Positions 25,384-34,830 are shown, numbered from the stretch's first letter. The stretch: DNA of 64,000 nt from CAWCPR01 sp963797475 (GCA_963797475.1 CAWCPR010000012.1:124001-188000); one strand, 5' to 3'. The notes: generated by a model not told the origin, from the sequence alone. Made by a program: numbers and translations.

Positions 25384-26436
25384 CTAGGCAGACAACACGG
25401 CCTGAACGCCTGGCATCACCCTTTCGAAAAATGCGGCCAGGATCGTCTCCACGTCCTGCCCCTCCAGCGGCAACGGGTACAGGGTGATCTCCTGGATTCC
25501 AGCGCCGGCGATCTCCTGGATCTGAGCGACAACCTGTTCGACATTTCCTACCAGCGCCTTTTCGCACACCATTTCGGTTGTGATCAGCCGGTTATACCCG
25601 CTGACCAGCTTGAAATCGTCCACATTGCGCGGCTTGCCCCCATAGCGCTCGATGAACTCCCGCAGGGGGCGAAGTTGATCCTCCCATTCGGGCCGGTAAG
25701 TCATCAAAGTTTCCCAGCGGGGGTAGGTGTGCCATAGCTCTCCCGTAATCCAGGGGCGCATCAGATCGCAGGCCGCCTCCAAATCCTCAGAGAGAATCAG
25801 GTTGAGGCGGGTGATCCTGAACAGGTCATCTGGCGAGCGACCAATCCGGGCGGCTCCCTCGGCCACGTAAGTCAGGGCTTTGCGAATTGCAGCAGGCGAA
25901 GCCAGGTCGCCCAGCATCACGGCGTCGGCCATTTCGCCAGCCAGTCGCAGCACCTGCGGCCCGGCGGAGGCGACCAGGATGGGGATATCCTGCCGGGCGG
26001 GGAAATTCAGCTCGCCGGAGTGGAATGCGACGGTCTCGCCTTCGTAAGCGACTGTTCCGCCCGCCCACAGGCGACGGATCAGCTCGATAGCCTCCCGCAG
26101 GGTACGGACGATCTTCTGGCGCTGGATGCCCATGGCCTCCACGCCGCTGAACCCTGCCCCGATCCCAAGCACGCCCCGGCCCCCGGCGACCTCGTCCAGA
26201 GTCGCCATCGCCATCGCCGTAATGGCCGGGTGCCGGGTGAAAGGGTCGGTCACACAAGGGCCAAGCTTAATTCGTGAGGTGTACTGGGAGATGTAAGTCA
26301 GGCTGGCGTAAGGGTCGCGAAAGAACTTCTCATCCGCATACCAGAAGTGCTCGAAATCGTGCGCCTCCGCTAACTGCGCCAGTTTTTTTAGCCGTTCGGG
26401 GGGGTATTCGCCGAGCAACAGCAGGCCAAAGCGCAT
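25384..26436 (-). CDS. LLM-class (luciferase-like) flavin or F420 oxidoreductase
   Basis: 350 residues with the bacterial-luciferase TIM barrel: MRFGLLLLGEYPPERL, HFWYADEKFF, IKLGPCVTDPFTRHPAITAM and RGVLGIGAGFSGVEAMGI. This pattern is closest to methylene-tetrahydromethanopterin-reductase-like F420-dependent enzymes. Lies 25 bases after the molybdopterin subunit gene on the same strand, so it is the fourth gene of that operon. Possibly hydroxylates or reduces a product of the dehydrogenase. Confidence 0.75.
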   Translation of the reverse strand: MRFGLLLLGEYPPERLKKLAQLAEAHDFEHFWYADEKFFRDPYASLTYISQYTSRIKLGPCVTDPFTRHPAITAMAMATLDEVAGGRGVLGIGAGFSGVEAMGIQRQKIVRTLREAIELIRRLWAGGTVAYEGETVAFHSGELNFPARQDIPILVASAGPQVLRLAGEMADAVMLGDLASPAAIRKALTYVAEGAARIGRSPDDLFRITRLNLILSEDLEAACDLMRPWITGELWHTYPRWETLMTYRPEWEDQLRPLREFIERYGGKPRNVDDFKLVSGYNRLITTEMVCEKALVGNVEQVVAQIQEIAGAGIQEITLYPLPLEGQDVETILAAFFERVMPGVQAVLSA

Positions 26437-26461
26437 GGTTTGCCTCCAATGAGTTTCTACA

Positions 26462-28753
26462 TCAGGTTTGGTCCAACGATTGGCCCCTGGACCGAATCGC
26501 TTTCAAGACTTTTTCGGGCGTCATGGGTAAGGAGCGCAGGCGGACCCCGGTCGCGTCCGCCACGGCGTTCGCCAGGGCAGCCGGCGGCTCGATCACCGGG
26601 GACTCCCCCAGGCCCTTCAGCCCATAAGGGCCGCCGCCCGGGATCCCGTGCTCGACAATGATCGCCTCAATATCCGGGACATCCGCAATCGTGGGGAGCT
26701 TGTAATCGGTCCAATTGACGTTGGTCCGGTAGCCGTCCTGGTACAGGACCTCCTCCATCAGAGCCATACCGATCCCCTGGACAACGCCGCCGTGGATCTG
26801 GCCCCGGATCAGGGTTGGATTGACGGCGAAACCGATATCGTGGGCGGCGGCATAACGCAGGACGGTGACTTGCCCGGTGCCGGGGTCGACTTCCACTTCC
26901 GCCGCGTGGCAGTGGAAGCTGGGGTAGTTGAAAGCAGGATACAGGCACGAGACCATGCGATCGCGGTGATAGTACGCCGGGTCTGGCACGGATTCGTACA
27001 GGGCTTGCAATTCTTCGCGGGTATCCAGTTTCGCCAGGTCCGCCAGGGAAACACGCGCCTCCGGCGAATTCTTGACCACCACGCACTTCTCGCGCAGCTC
27101 CAGCTCGCCGGGCTCGACTTCCAGAAGGCGAGAGGCCAGGTCTTTGAGCTTCTCGATCAACTCGTAGCAGGCGAATTGAGCCGCCCGCCCGACGTTAAAG
27201 AGGGTGCGGCTGCCCTGCGAGCCCCAATCCCACAGGCCTTCGGTCGTGTCGGTGACCCTGACGACTACATCCTCCAACCCCACCCCCATGGTCTCGGCGA
27301 TGACCTGGGGAACACCGCCCATGATGGCCCCGGTGCCGATCTCTTGAGTGCCGACCGAGACGACAATCCGGCCGTCCGAGGCCAGCCTGACATGGCTGGT
27401 GGATTTTTGTCCGGTCGTGGTCCACCAGCCGATGGCGAGGCCCTTGCCGCGGTTCGGACCGGCAGGCCTGCCCCACTCAACGGCCGCCGCCGCTTTTTCT
27501 ATGGCTTCGCGCAGCCCAACCCCCTGCAGCACCTGCCCGTTGGCAGTCTCGTCGCCGTCTTGAACGATATTCCGCAGGCGGAATTCCAGCGGGTCGAGGC
27601 CCAGTTTTCTGGCGATAACGTCGAAATGAGATTCGAGGGCGAACAGGGACTGTGGGCCGCCTGGCCCGCGGTAGGCGCCGAAGTTCATTTTGTTCGTGTT
27701 CACGGCGAACGCCTCGATGCTGACGTGCTCTGTGCGGTAGGGTCCAGCCAGCACCAGCGCAGCCACGGAGGCGATCTCTGGGCCTGAGCCGGCGTAAGCC
27801 CCGGTATCGAGGATCGCCCTGGCCTGGCGCGCCACAAGAGTCCCATCCTTTTTCACGCCAGTCTTGAGCCAGATTTTGAATGGGTGGCGCGGCAGGCCGG
27901 CGACCAGCTCCTCTTCCAGGGAGGTGACCATGCGGACCGGGCGCCCGGTCTTGTGGGCGAGCAGGGCGACGAACGGCTCGATCTGGGGATAGAGCTTCGA
28001 GCCAAACCCCCCGCCGATGCCGGTGGGGACGATGCGCACCTCTTCTTCCGGCGCTCCAAGGACATGGGCCACATTGGTGCGGATCCAGTAAGGGAGCTGC
28101 GTGTTGGTATAAACCGTCATCCGGCCGTCCGGACCTGACAGGGCGGTGGCGACGCGCGGCTCGACGTGAGACTGGTGAACGCTCTCTGTGGAGAATTCAT
28201 CTTCGAAAACATAGTCCGCGCCGGCAAAACCCACTTCGACGTCGCCCACATTCAGCCTGGAGTGGCAGCAGACATTCCCGTAACGGACCAGATCCTTATC
28301 TGCCCGGTAGGTTTCCCATTGCTCGTGCAGCAGAGGCGCGCCAGGCTGCATGGCAGCTTCGGGATCAGTGATGACCGGCAGTGGCTCGTATTCCACCTCG
28401 ATCAGCCGGGCGCCCTGTTCGGCGGTCTCCCTGTCCTGGGCGGCGACCAGGGCAACCGGTTCGCCAAAGTAGCGAACCCGGTCGACTGCCAGCAGGGGCT
28501 GGTCTTCTACCGTACCGGGCATGAGAAGCCCGGGGAAATCCCGGCCGGTGAGCACTGCATAAACGCCTTTCAGAGCTTCCGCCCGGCCAGTATCGATGCT
28601 TAAGATGCGAGCGTGCGGGTAGGGACTGCGCAGGACGGCGCTTTCTAAAGCGCCATCGATGCGATGGTCCATTCCATACCTGTACTCGCCGGTAACTTTC
28701 TGGCGGGCGTCCAGGCGAGGTAGAGGCTCGCCGAGAAGCGTGGTCCTGCTCAT
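26462..28753 (-). CDS. xanthine-dehydrogenase-family molybdopterin-binding subunit
   Basis: 763 residues. N-terminal a/b hammerhead (LPRLDARQKVTGEYRYGMDH) and Moco-binding domain with GIGGGFGSKLYP, MNFGAYRGPGGPQ and the C-terminal catalytic glutamate in LKGLGESPVIEPPAALANA. AYRGPGG lacks the Cys of form-I CO dehydrogenase (AYxCSFR), so this is a xanthine/aldehyde/nicotinate-type hydroxylase rather than a CO oxidiser. Overlaps the 2Fe-2S subunit gene by four bases. Substrate unknown. Confidence 0.85.
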   Translation of the reverse strand: MSRTTLLGEPLPRLDARQKVTGEYRYGMDHRIDGALESAVLRSPYPHARILSIDTGRAEALKGVYAVLTGRDFPGLLMPGTVEDQPLLAVDRVRYFGEPVALVAAQDRETAEQGARLIEVEYEPLPVITDPEAAMQPGAPLLHEQWETYRADKDLVRYGNVCCHSRLNVGDVEVGFAGADYVFEDEFSTESVHQSHVEPRVATALSGPDGRMTVYTNTQLPYWIRTNVAHVLGAPEEEVRIVPTGIGGGFGSKLYPQIEPFVALLAHKTGRPVRMVTSLEEELVAGLPRHPFKIWLKTGVKKDGTLVARQARAILDTGAYAGSGPEIASVAALVLAGPYRTEHVSIEAFAVNTNKMNFGAYRGPGGPQSLFALESHFDVIARKLGLDPLEFRLRNIVQDGDETANGQVLQGVGLREAIEKAAAAVEWGRPAGPNRGKGLAIGWWTTTGQKSTSHVRLASDGRIVVSVGTQEIGTGAIMGGVPQVIAETMGVGLEDVVVRVTDTTEGLWDWGSQGSRTLFNVGRAAQFACYELIEKLKDLASRLLEVEPGELELREKCVVVKNSPEARVSLADLAKLDTREELQALYESVPDPAYYHRDRMVSCLYPAFNYPSFHCHAAEVEVDPGTGQVTVLRYAAAHDIGFAVNPTLIRGQIHGGVVQGIGMALMEEVLYQDGYRTNVNWTDYKLPTIADVPDIEAIIVEHGIPGGGPYGLKGLGESPVIEPPAALANAVADATGVRLRSLPMTPEKVLKAIRSRGQSLDQT

Positions 28754-29232
28754 GGTCCCTCACCCCCGTCCTCGACGGCTGCATGGATCGCCCTACGGAT
28801 GTTCACGTAGCCTGTACAGCGGCAGATGTTCCCGGCAAGGGCCTGGCTGATCTCTTCATCGCTGGGATGGAGATTGGACAGAAGCAGGCCCACGGTCGCC
28901 ATGACGAATCCGGGCGTGCAGTACCCGCACTGAATGCCGCCGTGTTCGATAAATGCCTGTTGGACTGGATGAAGCTTATCCCTTTCGGACAGCCCTTCGA
29001 TGGTTGTGATCATTTTCCCCTGGGCGCGAACAGCCAGGTAGAGGCAGGAATTGACGGCCAGGCCATCCACCAGAACCGTACAGGCCCCGCACTCGCCCTC
29101 CTGGCAGTTAGCCTTGGTGCCGGTCAGCCCCAGATCATCCCGCAGCACCGTTAAAAGGGTACGGGAAGGCTCAATTTCCAGGGAATAGTCGCGATGGTTT
29201 ACGTTCAAATGAATCGGAATGAGAGATGTCAT
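28750..29232 (-). CDS. xanthine-dehydrogenase-family 2Fe-2S subunit
   Basis: 160 residues with both iron-sulfur sites: plant-type CQEGECGACTVLVDG plus a following Cys (VNSCL), and the C-terminal helical-bundle site IQCGYCTPGF with GNICRCTGYVNI. It passes electrons from the molybdenum site to the FAD subunit. ATGA overlaps on both sides (with 29229-30116 and 26462-28753) show tight translational coupling. Confidence 0.9.
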   Translation of the reverse strand: MTSLIPIHLNVNHRDYSLEIEPSRTLLTVLRDDLGLTGTKANCQEGECGACTVLVDGLAVNSCLYLAVRAQGKMITTIEGLSERDKLHPVQQAFIEHGGIQCGYCTPGFVMATVGLLLSNLHPSDEEISQALAGNICRCTGYVNIRRAIHAAVEDGGEGP

Positions 29233-30116
29233 GAGGAATTCGCTCCTTCCGCCGCCCGCTCAGCGGCGTTCGAGAGCGCACGTTGAACCAGCGTCTCTAC
29301 CAACATGCTGCGGTAATCGGCTGAAGCGCGCACATCGCTGATCGGCCGCGCCTCCTCGCGGGCCGCGGCGGCTGCCCGGCGCAGAATCTCCGGCTCAAGC
29401 GCCTGGCCCTGCAGGAGCGCTTCTGCCTGCCTGGCGCGGAAGGGGTTAGGCGCGACAGCCCCCAGCCCAAGGCGACATTCGAGCACCGTCTGCTTATCTT
29501 CTGCCAGCGTGACCCGCGCGCTGACCGCTACAATTGAGCAGTCTACGGCATGGCGGCGCATGACTTTGAGAAAAGCCGTGCCGGTGCGAGCCGGAGGCGG
29601 CTGGAACTCAATGTGGGTCAGGATCTCGGTGGGGAGCAGGGCGGTCTGGTCGGGGCCGGTGAGGAAGCCGTCCAGTGGGGTTCTTCGCTGCCCGTCTGGG
29701 CCTTCCAGGACCAGCGCCGCATCCAGGCAGAGGAGCGGCGGCACCATATCCGCCCCCGGGGAGGCTTTGCAGATGTTGCCGCCGAGGGTAGCGACGTTCT
29801 GCACCTGCCTTGCTCCGAGCAGGCGAGCGGCTTCGACCAGGCTCCTCAAAGGCGGTTGGTCTGCGAGCGCCTCCGCCAGGTTGGTGATGGAGGTCAGGGT
29901 TCCGAAACGGTAGCCCGAGCCCCCATCCACCTGGGCTTCTTCCAGGCCGGGGATTCCCCACAGGCTGACCACATGCGCGGGATGCAGCTCGCCATGCCGG
30001 ATATCGATGAGCAGGGCTGTGCCGCCCGCCAGCAGGGCGGCATCCTCGCCATACCGGGCAAGCATGGCGATGGCCTCCTGCAATGAATCTGGCTGATGAT
30101 AATCGAAATGGGACAT
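29229..30116 (-). CDS. xanthine-dehydrogenase-family FAD-binding subunit
   Basis: 295 residues. FAD motifs of the CoxM/XdhB fold are visible: ALLAGGTALLIDIRHG (about 30-45), TLGGNICKASPGADMVP (about 110-126) and a C-terminal domain with LTHIEFQPP and 'LGAVAPNPFRARQAEALL'. First gene of the 30116-to-25384 operon. Its promoter lies at 30141-30169, divergent from the IclR gene, which probably controls it. Confidence 0.88.
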   Translation of the reverse strand: MSHFDYHQPDSLQEAIAMLARYGEDAALLAGGTALLIDIRHGELHPAHVVSLWGIPGLEEAQVDGGSGYRFGTLTSITNLAEALADQPPLRSLVEAARLLGARQVQNVATLGGNICKASPGADMVPPLLCLDAALVLEGPDGQRRTPLDGFLTGPDQTALLPTEILTHIEFQPPPARTGTAFLKVMRRHAVDCSIVAVSARVTLAEDKQTVLECRLGLGAVAPNPFRARQAEALLQGQALEPEILRRAAAAAREEARPISDVRASADYRSMLVETLVQRALSNAAERAAEGANSS

Positions 30117-30140
30117 TGATTTGTCTTATTACCGGATAAA

Positions 30141-30169
30141 AATATACAAGATTAAATCTCCTCTGTCAA
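30141..30169 (-). promoter_or_regulatory. promoter of the molybdenum-hydroxylase operon
   Basis: Minus strand TTGACA (complement 30164-30169), 17-base spacer, TATATT (complement 30141-30146), 25 bases before the first start codon. Near-consensus. It is divergent from the IclR promoter about 80 bp away. Confidence 0.65.
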
Positions 30170-30246
30170 TAGCGTTGGGCGCACTTTGTGGGCCACGCTT
30201 ATGATCAATAGATTAGATCTCATAAGAAAATTCAATCCTGCGCCGC

Positions 30247-30316
30247 TTGACTCAGCCCTCATTTTTTGCTATAGTTGTAATACCGTAATGCGGAACAAAA
30301 TTCCACCATTCGGAAC
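30247..30316 (+). promoter_or_regulatory. IclR-gene promoter and candidate operator
   Basis: TTGACT (30247-30252), 17-base spacer, TATAGT (30270-30275). Downstream lies the inverted repeat GGAACAAAATTCC (30292-30304) and a further half-site CGGAAC (30311-30316), resembling IclR-type operators with paired GGAA/TTCC arms. Binding there would block the gene's own transcription. Confidence 0.6.
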
Positions 30317-30360
30317 ACTTTTTCTGGCGTTTGTGGTCTTCCCAATTTAATTCAAACAAA

Positions 30361-31203
30361 ATGCTTGAACCAAAAGAGTTGGTGCAATCCGTTGACCGGG
30401 CGATGATCTTACTGGAAAGGCTCTGTCGATCGAGCGATGGACTGAGCCTGCACGAGCTCGCCGACGCGGCGGGATTGCCCAAAAGCACCGCCCACCGGTT
30501 GCTTAAAACTTTGATGCATCACAATCTGGTCAGGCAGGACGCCCAGAAGGGCATGTATACCCCAGGGTTGAGGCTTTTTGAGCTAGCCTATGCCCAGATC
30601 AACAGTCTTTCGCTCCTCACGAAAGCCTCGCCTTTCGTCACCGAGTTGGCCCGGCAGACCAATGAGACCGTCCACCTGGCTGTTTTGGACGATTACGAGG
30701 TCGTCTATATCAACAAAGAAGAAACCCTGCATCCAATCCGCATGCACTCGGCCATCGGCAAGCGCGCCCCGGCTCACTGCACTGGCCTTGGGAAAGCCAT
30801 GCTGGCTTTTCTCCCGGACGGAAAACTGGAAGAGGCCGCCAGGCGTAAAGGCCTTGCCAGGTATACCCCTCGCACGATTTCTTCGTTCCCTGAATTGAAC
30901 GAACACCTGTCGATGGTCCGGCGCCAGGGATATGCAATCGACAATGCCGAGCACGAGGAGGATATCCTGTGTGCGGCCGCGCCGGTCCGCGATCACCTTG
31001 GCGAAGTCATCGCGGCGTTAAGCCTGAGCATTCCTGCTGTCCGGTGCGATCTCCAGGGGATCCAATCCTTCGCGCCCCTGGTCTGCCATTATGCCGACCA
31101 AATTTCGCGGCAGTTGGGATACGTGCCTGAAAGCGCTCGGTTGGCTGACCGCGCTTTAAACGCCTCGCAGAACGGCTTGCCTGGAAAATATTCGGAGAGA
31201 TGA
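30361..31203 (+). CDS. IclR-family transcriptional regulator
   Basis: 280 residues from ATG 30361. N-terminal wHTH (LSLHELADAAGLPKSTAHRL then LKTLMHHNLVRQD, about 30-65) and the C-terminal GAF-like effector domain with HLAVLDDYEVVYINKEE, GKRAPAHCTGLGKAMLAF and IDNAEHEEDILCAAAPVRD, all standard IclR landmarks. Members sense small organic acids. Divergent to the dehydrogenase operon and overlapping the aminotransferase gene by four bases, it probably regulates both sides. Confidence 0.88.
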   Translation: MLEPKELVQSVDRAMILLERLCRSSDGLSLHELADAAGLPKSTAHRLLKTLMHHNLVRQDAQKGMYTPGLRLFELAYAQINSLSLLTKASPFVTELARQTNETVHLAVLDDYEVVYINKEETLHPIRMHSAIGKRAPAHCTGLGKAMLAFLPDGKLEEAARRKGLARYTPRTISSFPELNEHLSMVRRQGYAIDNAEHEEDILCAAAPVRDHLGEVIAALSLSIPAVRCDLQGIQSFAPLVCHYADQISRQLGYVPESARLADRALNASQNGLPGKYSER

Positions 31204-32312
31204 ATTTGAACGATCCTGTAGAACGCCTGTTGATCCCCGGGCCGGTTGAAGTCGGCCCGGATGTGCTGGCTGCCATGGGTCAGTCGGTGGTGCCTCATTA
31301 TGGCCCGCAGTGGGTGCCGGTCTACCGGGAAGTGCAGAGCAGACTGAAGCGGGTTTTCCATACGGACGGAGACGTTTTCCTCATCCCCGGCTCGGGCAGC
31401 GCCGGGCTGGATGCGGTGCTCGGAAGCCTGCTGCACCCGGGCGATCCCTGCCTGGTGGCGGTCAACGGGTTCTTTGGCGAGCGCCTGGCAGCCATCGCTC
31501 GCTCCCGTGGCGCCCAGGTGATTGAGGTGAAGGCGGAACCGGGCCAGCCGGTCCTGGCGGAGCAGATCCAGGATGTGTTGGAAAACCAGGATGGCTTGAA
31601 AGCGGTCTGCCTGGTGCAGCATGAGACTTCCACTACCGTAATTAACCCGATCCGAGAAATCGGCGCGCTGGCATCTGAATATGGCGTCCCCTTGATGGTG
31701 GACGCCATATCGTCTTTAGGAGGAGAAGCGCTGGATATGGACGGGTGGGGCATCGCATTCTGCGTCACCGCCTCCCAAAAATGCCTGGAAGCCCCTCCGG
31801 GGCTGACCCCGGTGGCCGTCGGGCCAACCGGCTGGCAGGCGCTCGATCGAAATCCGGCCCCATTTTGTGGCTGGTACCTGAACCTGCGCACCTGGCGAGA
31901 GTATCAGGAGAAGTGGGCCGCCTGGCATCCTTTCCCGGTCACGCTGCCTACCAATCTGATCCTGGCCCTCAAAGCCGCTTTGGACCGGCTGTTTTTGGAA
32001 ACCGTTGAGGGGCGCATCCGCCGCTACGCTTCTGTCGCCCGGTTCCTGCGGCAGGGGTTGAAGGAGCGTGGGTTCACCTTCCTGGTCGAGGACGCCTGGG
32101 CCTCTTCGGCTGCCACTGCGGCCAAACCGCCTTCCGGCGTAACTGCGGAGCACCTGGTGAGCTGTTTGCGAGAGAGGCACCGCATCCGCATTGCCGGAGG
32201 CATAGGGGATTTGCAGGGAAAGATCATCCGCATCGGTCACATGGGCCAGGCCGCCTCTATCGAAACGATGGAGCTGCTGCTATCCGCCCTGGACGATTGT
32301 CTTTCTGGATAG
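31200..32312 (+). CDS. alanine/serine-glyoxylate-type aminotransferase (class V)
   Basis: 370 residues. LLIPGPVEVGPDVLAAMGQS and HYGPQWVPVYREVQ are the class-V AGT start; PGSGSAGLDAVLGSLL binds the cofactor phosphate; VQHETSTTVINPIREIGAL, MVDAISSLGGEALDMD (Asp for PLP) and TASQKCLEAPPGL (Schiff-base Lys) complete the site. Family members include serine-pyruvate, alanine-glyoxylate and ureidoglycine-glyoxylate aminotransferases. The last would fit a purine-type molybdenum hydroxylase next door, but no other purine gene is seen. Confidence 0.85.
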   Translation: MNLNDPVERLLIPGPVEVGPDVLAAMGQSVVPHYGPQWVPVYREVQSRLKRVFHTDGDVFLIPGSGSAGLDAVLGSLLHPGDPCLVAVNGFFGERLAAIARSRGAQVIEVKAEPGQPVLAEQIQDVLENQDGLKAVCLVQHETSTTVINPIREIGALASEYGVPLMVDAISSLGGEALDMDGWGIAFCVTASQKCLEAPPGLTPVAVGPTGWQALDRNPAPFCGWYLNLRTWREYQEKWAAWHPFPVTLPTNLILALKAALDRLFLETVEGRIRRYASVARFLRQGLKERGFTFLVEDAWASSAATAAKPPSGVTAEHLVSCLRERHRIRIAGGIGDLQGKIIRIGHMGQAASIETMELLLSALDDCLSG

Positions 32313-32323
32313 GAGTTGGCTTG

Positions 32324-32373
32324 CTGCCCCTGGCCGCAGGCCAGCGGTCGGCGCTAACCGGAGGTTAGCCAGC
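32324..32373 (+). repeat. 50-nt two-hairpin intergenic element, copy 1
   Basis: Hairpin one is CTGGCC-GCA-GGCCAG; hairpin two is GCTAACC-GGA-GGTTAGC. A copy of exactly the same length with seven differences lies at 55504-55553, 23 kb away, also just after a gene. Candidate REP-like repeat or structured RNA leader. Confidence 0.6.
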
Positions 32374-32420
32374 TATTTGGATGGATGAGTGGAGACTCGT
32401 CAAGATAGGAGATGGGCGCA

Positions 32421-32933
32421 ATGACCCAGGTGAAAGCACTGACTATTGATTGGCGCAAATGCACGGGGTGCGGGGTGTGTGAATTGGTGTGCTCGTTCAC
32501 CCACGAAGGGCTGTTCCAACCTTCCCTCTCCCGCATCCGGGTGTTCCGGATCGATCAGGAGGGCTTCCATTTCCCGGTAGCCTGCCTGGATTGTACGGAG
32601 CCGGCCTGTGTGGCGGCCTGCCCGACGGCTGCCTGTCACATCGACCGGAGCGTACCCGTGGTGCGGGTGGATCCCGGTCTGTGTATCGGCTGCCGGGAAT
32701 GCGTGAACGCCTGCCCCTTCGGCGCGGCGCATTTCAACCCGTTCACCGGCAAGGCCTACCAGTGTGACCTGTGCGGCGGAAGTCCGGTCTGCGTTACGCA
32801 ATGCTATCCCGGCGCTCTGCAATATGAGCCCGCAGAAAGGGTCCCGGCGCGCAAAGGCCGGCAGCGGGCCGAGCTCAGGATCATGGCCAGTCCCGCACCC
32901 ACGAATGAGACTCCGGGCAAGGCGGAGGTGTAA
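32421..32933 (+). CDS. four-cluster ferredoxin-type electron-transfer subunit of the AOR cluster (AorA-like)
   Basis: 170 residues from ATG 32421, nine bases after AGGAG; the ATG at 32412 has no spacing to that site. Four Cys motifs: CTGCGVCELVC, CLDCTEPACVAAC, CIGCRECVNACP and CDLCGGSPVCVTQC, as in HycB/DmsB-like 4x[4Fe-4S] subunits. It is followed immediately by the AOR gene, the arrangement of polyferredoxin and catalytic subunit in AorABC-type aldehyde oxidoreductases. Confidence 0.85.
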   Translation: MTQVKALTIDWRKCTGCGVCELVCSFTHEGLFQPSLSRIRVFRIDQEGFHFPVACLDCTEPACVAACPTAACHIDRSVPVVRVDPGLCIGCRECVNACPFGAAHFNPFTGKAYQCDLCGGSPVCVTQCYPGALQYEPAERVPARKGRQRAELRIMASPAPTNETPGKAEV

Positions 32934-32934
32934 G

Positions 32935-34830
32935 ATGGCTCACAAGATCCTGCATATTGACCTGGCAGAGGGACGTCACTGGGTTGAAGAAATTCCCCTG
33001 GAGGATGCCTTGAATTACCTGGGTGGCAGGGGGATCAGCGCCCGCCTGCTCTACCAGCAGGTAGGGCGCGGAGTTGATCCCCTCGGGCCCGAAAATCTGC
33101 TCATCTTCGCGCCCGGACTGCTCAGTGGGACGAATGCTCCCTGCTCGGGGCGCATGGCGGTCTCGGCCAAGGGGCCGGCCACCGGGTTGTATCTCAAGAC
33201 CAGCGTCGGCGGCCATTGGGCCGCGGAGCTGAAATACGCTGGCTGGGATTACCTGGCCATCCATGGCCAGGCGCCGCAACCGGTCTACCTGTGGCTCGAC
33301 GATGGCCGCGTCGAAGTGCGCGATGCCGCCGCGTTGTGGGGGAAGGGGACCCGGGCCACGGAGGATTGGATCAAGCAGGATGTAGGCGACCCGGATGTCC
33401 AGGTGGCCTGCATCGGGCCGGCGGGGGAGAACCGTGTGCTCTTCGCTTGCATCATGGTCTCCCGCTACCATGCAGCTGGACGGGGTGGGATCGGCGCGGT
33501 CATGGGTTCCAAGAATTTAAAGGCGATCGCCGTGCGCGGGACGGGCGGGGTGCCGGTTGCCCGGCCGCGCGAGTTCTTCGAATTGGCCAACAAGGTGCGC
33601 TACGAGCTGACCCTTGACGCCGGCAGCCACTCTTTATCGAACTTCGGCACGTCCGGTTCGACCCTGGCTTTGAACGAGATGTGGATGCTCCCCTCGCGGA
33701 ACTTTCAGGATGCCCGCCTGCAAAAGGCGGAGCAGTTGAGCGGGCAGTACCTGGTCGACGAGGGTTACCTGAGGAGCAGGGCAGCCTGCCATGCCTGCAG
33801 CACCGGTTGCCACCGCTACGTCATCACCCGCGAAGGACCCTATGGCGGCTTGAACGACCAGGGACCGGAGCTGGAGGCCATGATGGCGCTGGGTGGGGAG
33901 TGCGGGGTGACGGACACCGAGGCGGTATTGAAAGCCAACCACCTGTGCGCCGACTACGGCCTGGATGTGATCTCGGCCGGGAGCGTGGTGGCCTGGGCAA
34001 TGGAGAGCTACGAGCATGGCCTGCTTTCAGAAGCGGATACGGGCGGCCTGCCGCTGCTGTGGGGCGATGGGCAGGTGTTGACCGCGCTGCTGCCCAAGAT
34101 CGCCAGGCGAGAAGGGATCGGCGATCTGCTGGCTCAAGGGGTGAAGCGGGCAGCCGAACGGGTGGGAGGCAACTCGTGGCAGTGGGCGATTCAGGCCAAA
34201 GGGCTGGAGCAGTCGGGGGTGGATACTCGCGTCGCAAAGAGTTATGCACTGGCTTTTGCCGTTAATCCGCGCGGCCCTGACCATCTCATGACCGAGACCT
34301 TTGCCGAGTTTGGAGTCACACCCGAGGCGCGCCGGTTGATTGAAAAGCTTTGCGGAGACGAGAAATTCGCCAACCCGCTGCTCACCGATAAACGCGCCGA
34401 GATCGTCCGCTGGCACGAAGACGCCTATGCCGCCACCGAATGCATGGGCATCTGCGTGTTTTCCTCCACAGCGGCGTATGCGGTCACGCCAGAAAATATG
34501 GCTCAAATGATGAGCCTGGCGTTGGGCGTGGAGGTCAGCGAGGAGCAGTTGATGAACGCCGGGCGGCGGATCGTAACGCTGGAACGCTGTTTTAACGTCC
34601 GGGAGGGCGCCACGCGCAAAGATGATACGCTGCCCTGGCGCATGATGCACCAGGGAGCGCCGAGCGGCCCAAATACGGGTGTGGTCACCAGTGAAGAAGA
34701 GCTGGGCCAAATGTTGGACGAGTACTACAACCTGCACGGGTGGGACCCGCAGACCGCCTGGCCCAGGCCCGAGACACTGGAAGCCCTGGACCTGGGATGG
34801 GCCTTGGACAGCCTGGGAGGCAGCGTTTAG
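32935..34830 (+). CDS. tungsten/molybdenum aldehyde:ferredoxin oxidoreductase-family catalytic subunit
   Basis: 631 residues from ATG 32935, one base after the preceding stop. The N-terminal AOR domain shows 'LHIDLAEG', YLGGRGISARLLY, PGLLSGTNAPCSGRMAVSAK and RGGIGAVMGSKNLKAIAVRG, which bind the bis-pyranopterin cofactor. The [4Fe-4S] ligands are C285, C288 and C292 (CHACSTGC) and C507 in ECMGICVF. Cytoplasmic. Expected to oxidise aldehydes to acids or run in reverse. Partner genes on both sides supply electron transfer and a MoaD-like protein. Confidence 0.88.
   Translation: MAHKILHIDLAEGRHWVEEIPLEDALNYLGGRGISARLLYQQVGRGVDPLGPENLLIFAPGLLSGTNAPCSGRMAVSAKGPATGLYLKTSVGGHWAAELKYAGWDYLAIHGQAPQPVYLWLDDGRVEVRDAAALWGKGTRATEDWIKQDVGDPDVQVACIGPAGENRVLFACIMVSRYHAAGRGGIGAVMGSKNLKAIAVRGTGGVPVARPREFFELANKVRYELTLDAGSHSLSNFGTSGSTLALNEMWMLPSRNFQDARLQKAEQLSGQYLVDEGYLRSRAACHACSTGCHRYVITREGPYGGLNDQGPELEAMMALGGECGVTDTEAVLKANHLCADYGLDVISAGSVVAWAMESYEHGLLSEADTGGLPLLWGDGQVLTALLPKIARREGIGDLLAQGVKRAAERVGGNSWQWAIQAKGLEQSGVDTRVAKSYALAFAVNPRGPDHLMTETFAEFGVTPEARRLIEKLCGDEKFANPLLTDKRAEIVRWHEDAYAATECMGICVFSSTAAYAVTPENMAQMMSLALGVEVSEEQLMNAGRRIVTLERCFNVREGATRKDDTLPWRMMHQGAPSGPNTGVVTSEEELGQMLDEYYNLHGWDPQTAWPRPETLEALDLGWALDSLGGSV

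Noticed and set aside
26648..27787. 379-codon open frame on the plus strand
   Set aside because: Shadow of the molybdopterin subunit gene, which carries the catalytic motifs on the minus strand.
26462..28753. Aerobic CO dehydrogenase large subunit
   Set aside because: The form-I active-site motif AYxCSFR is absent (AYRGPGG instead), so only the broader xanthine-dehydrogenase family is supported.
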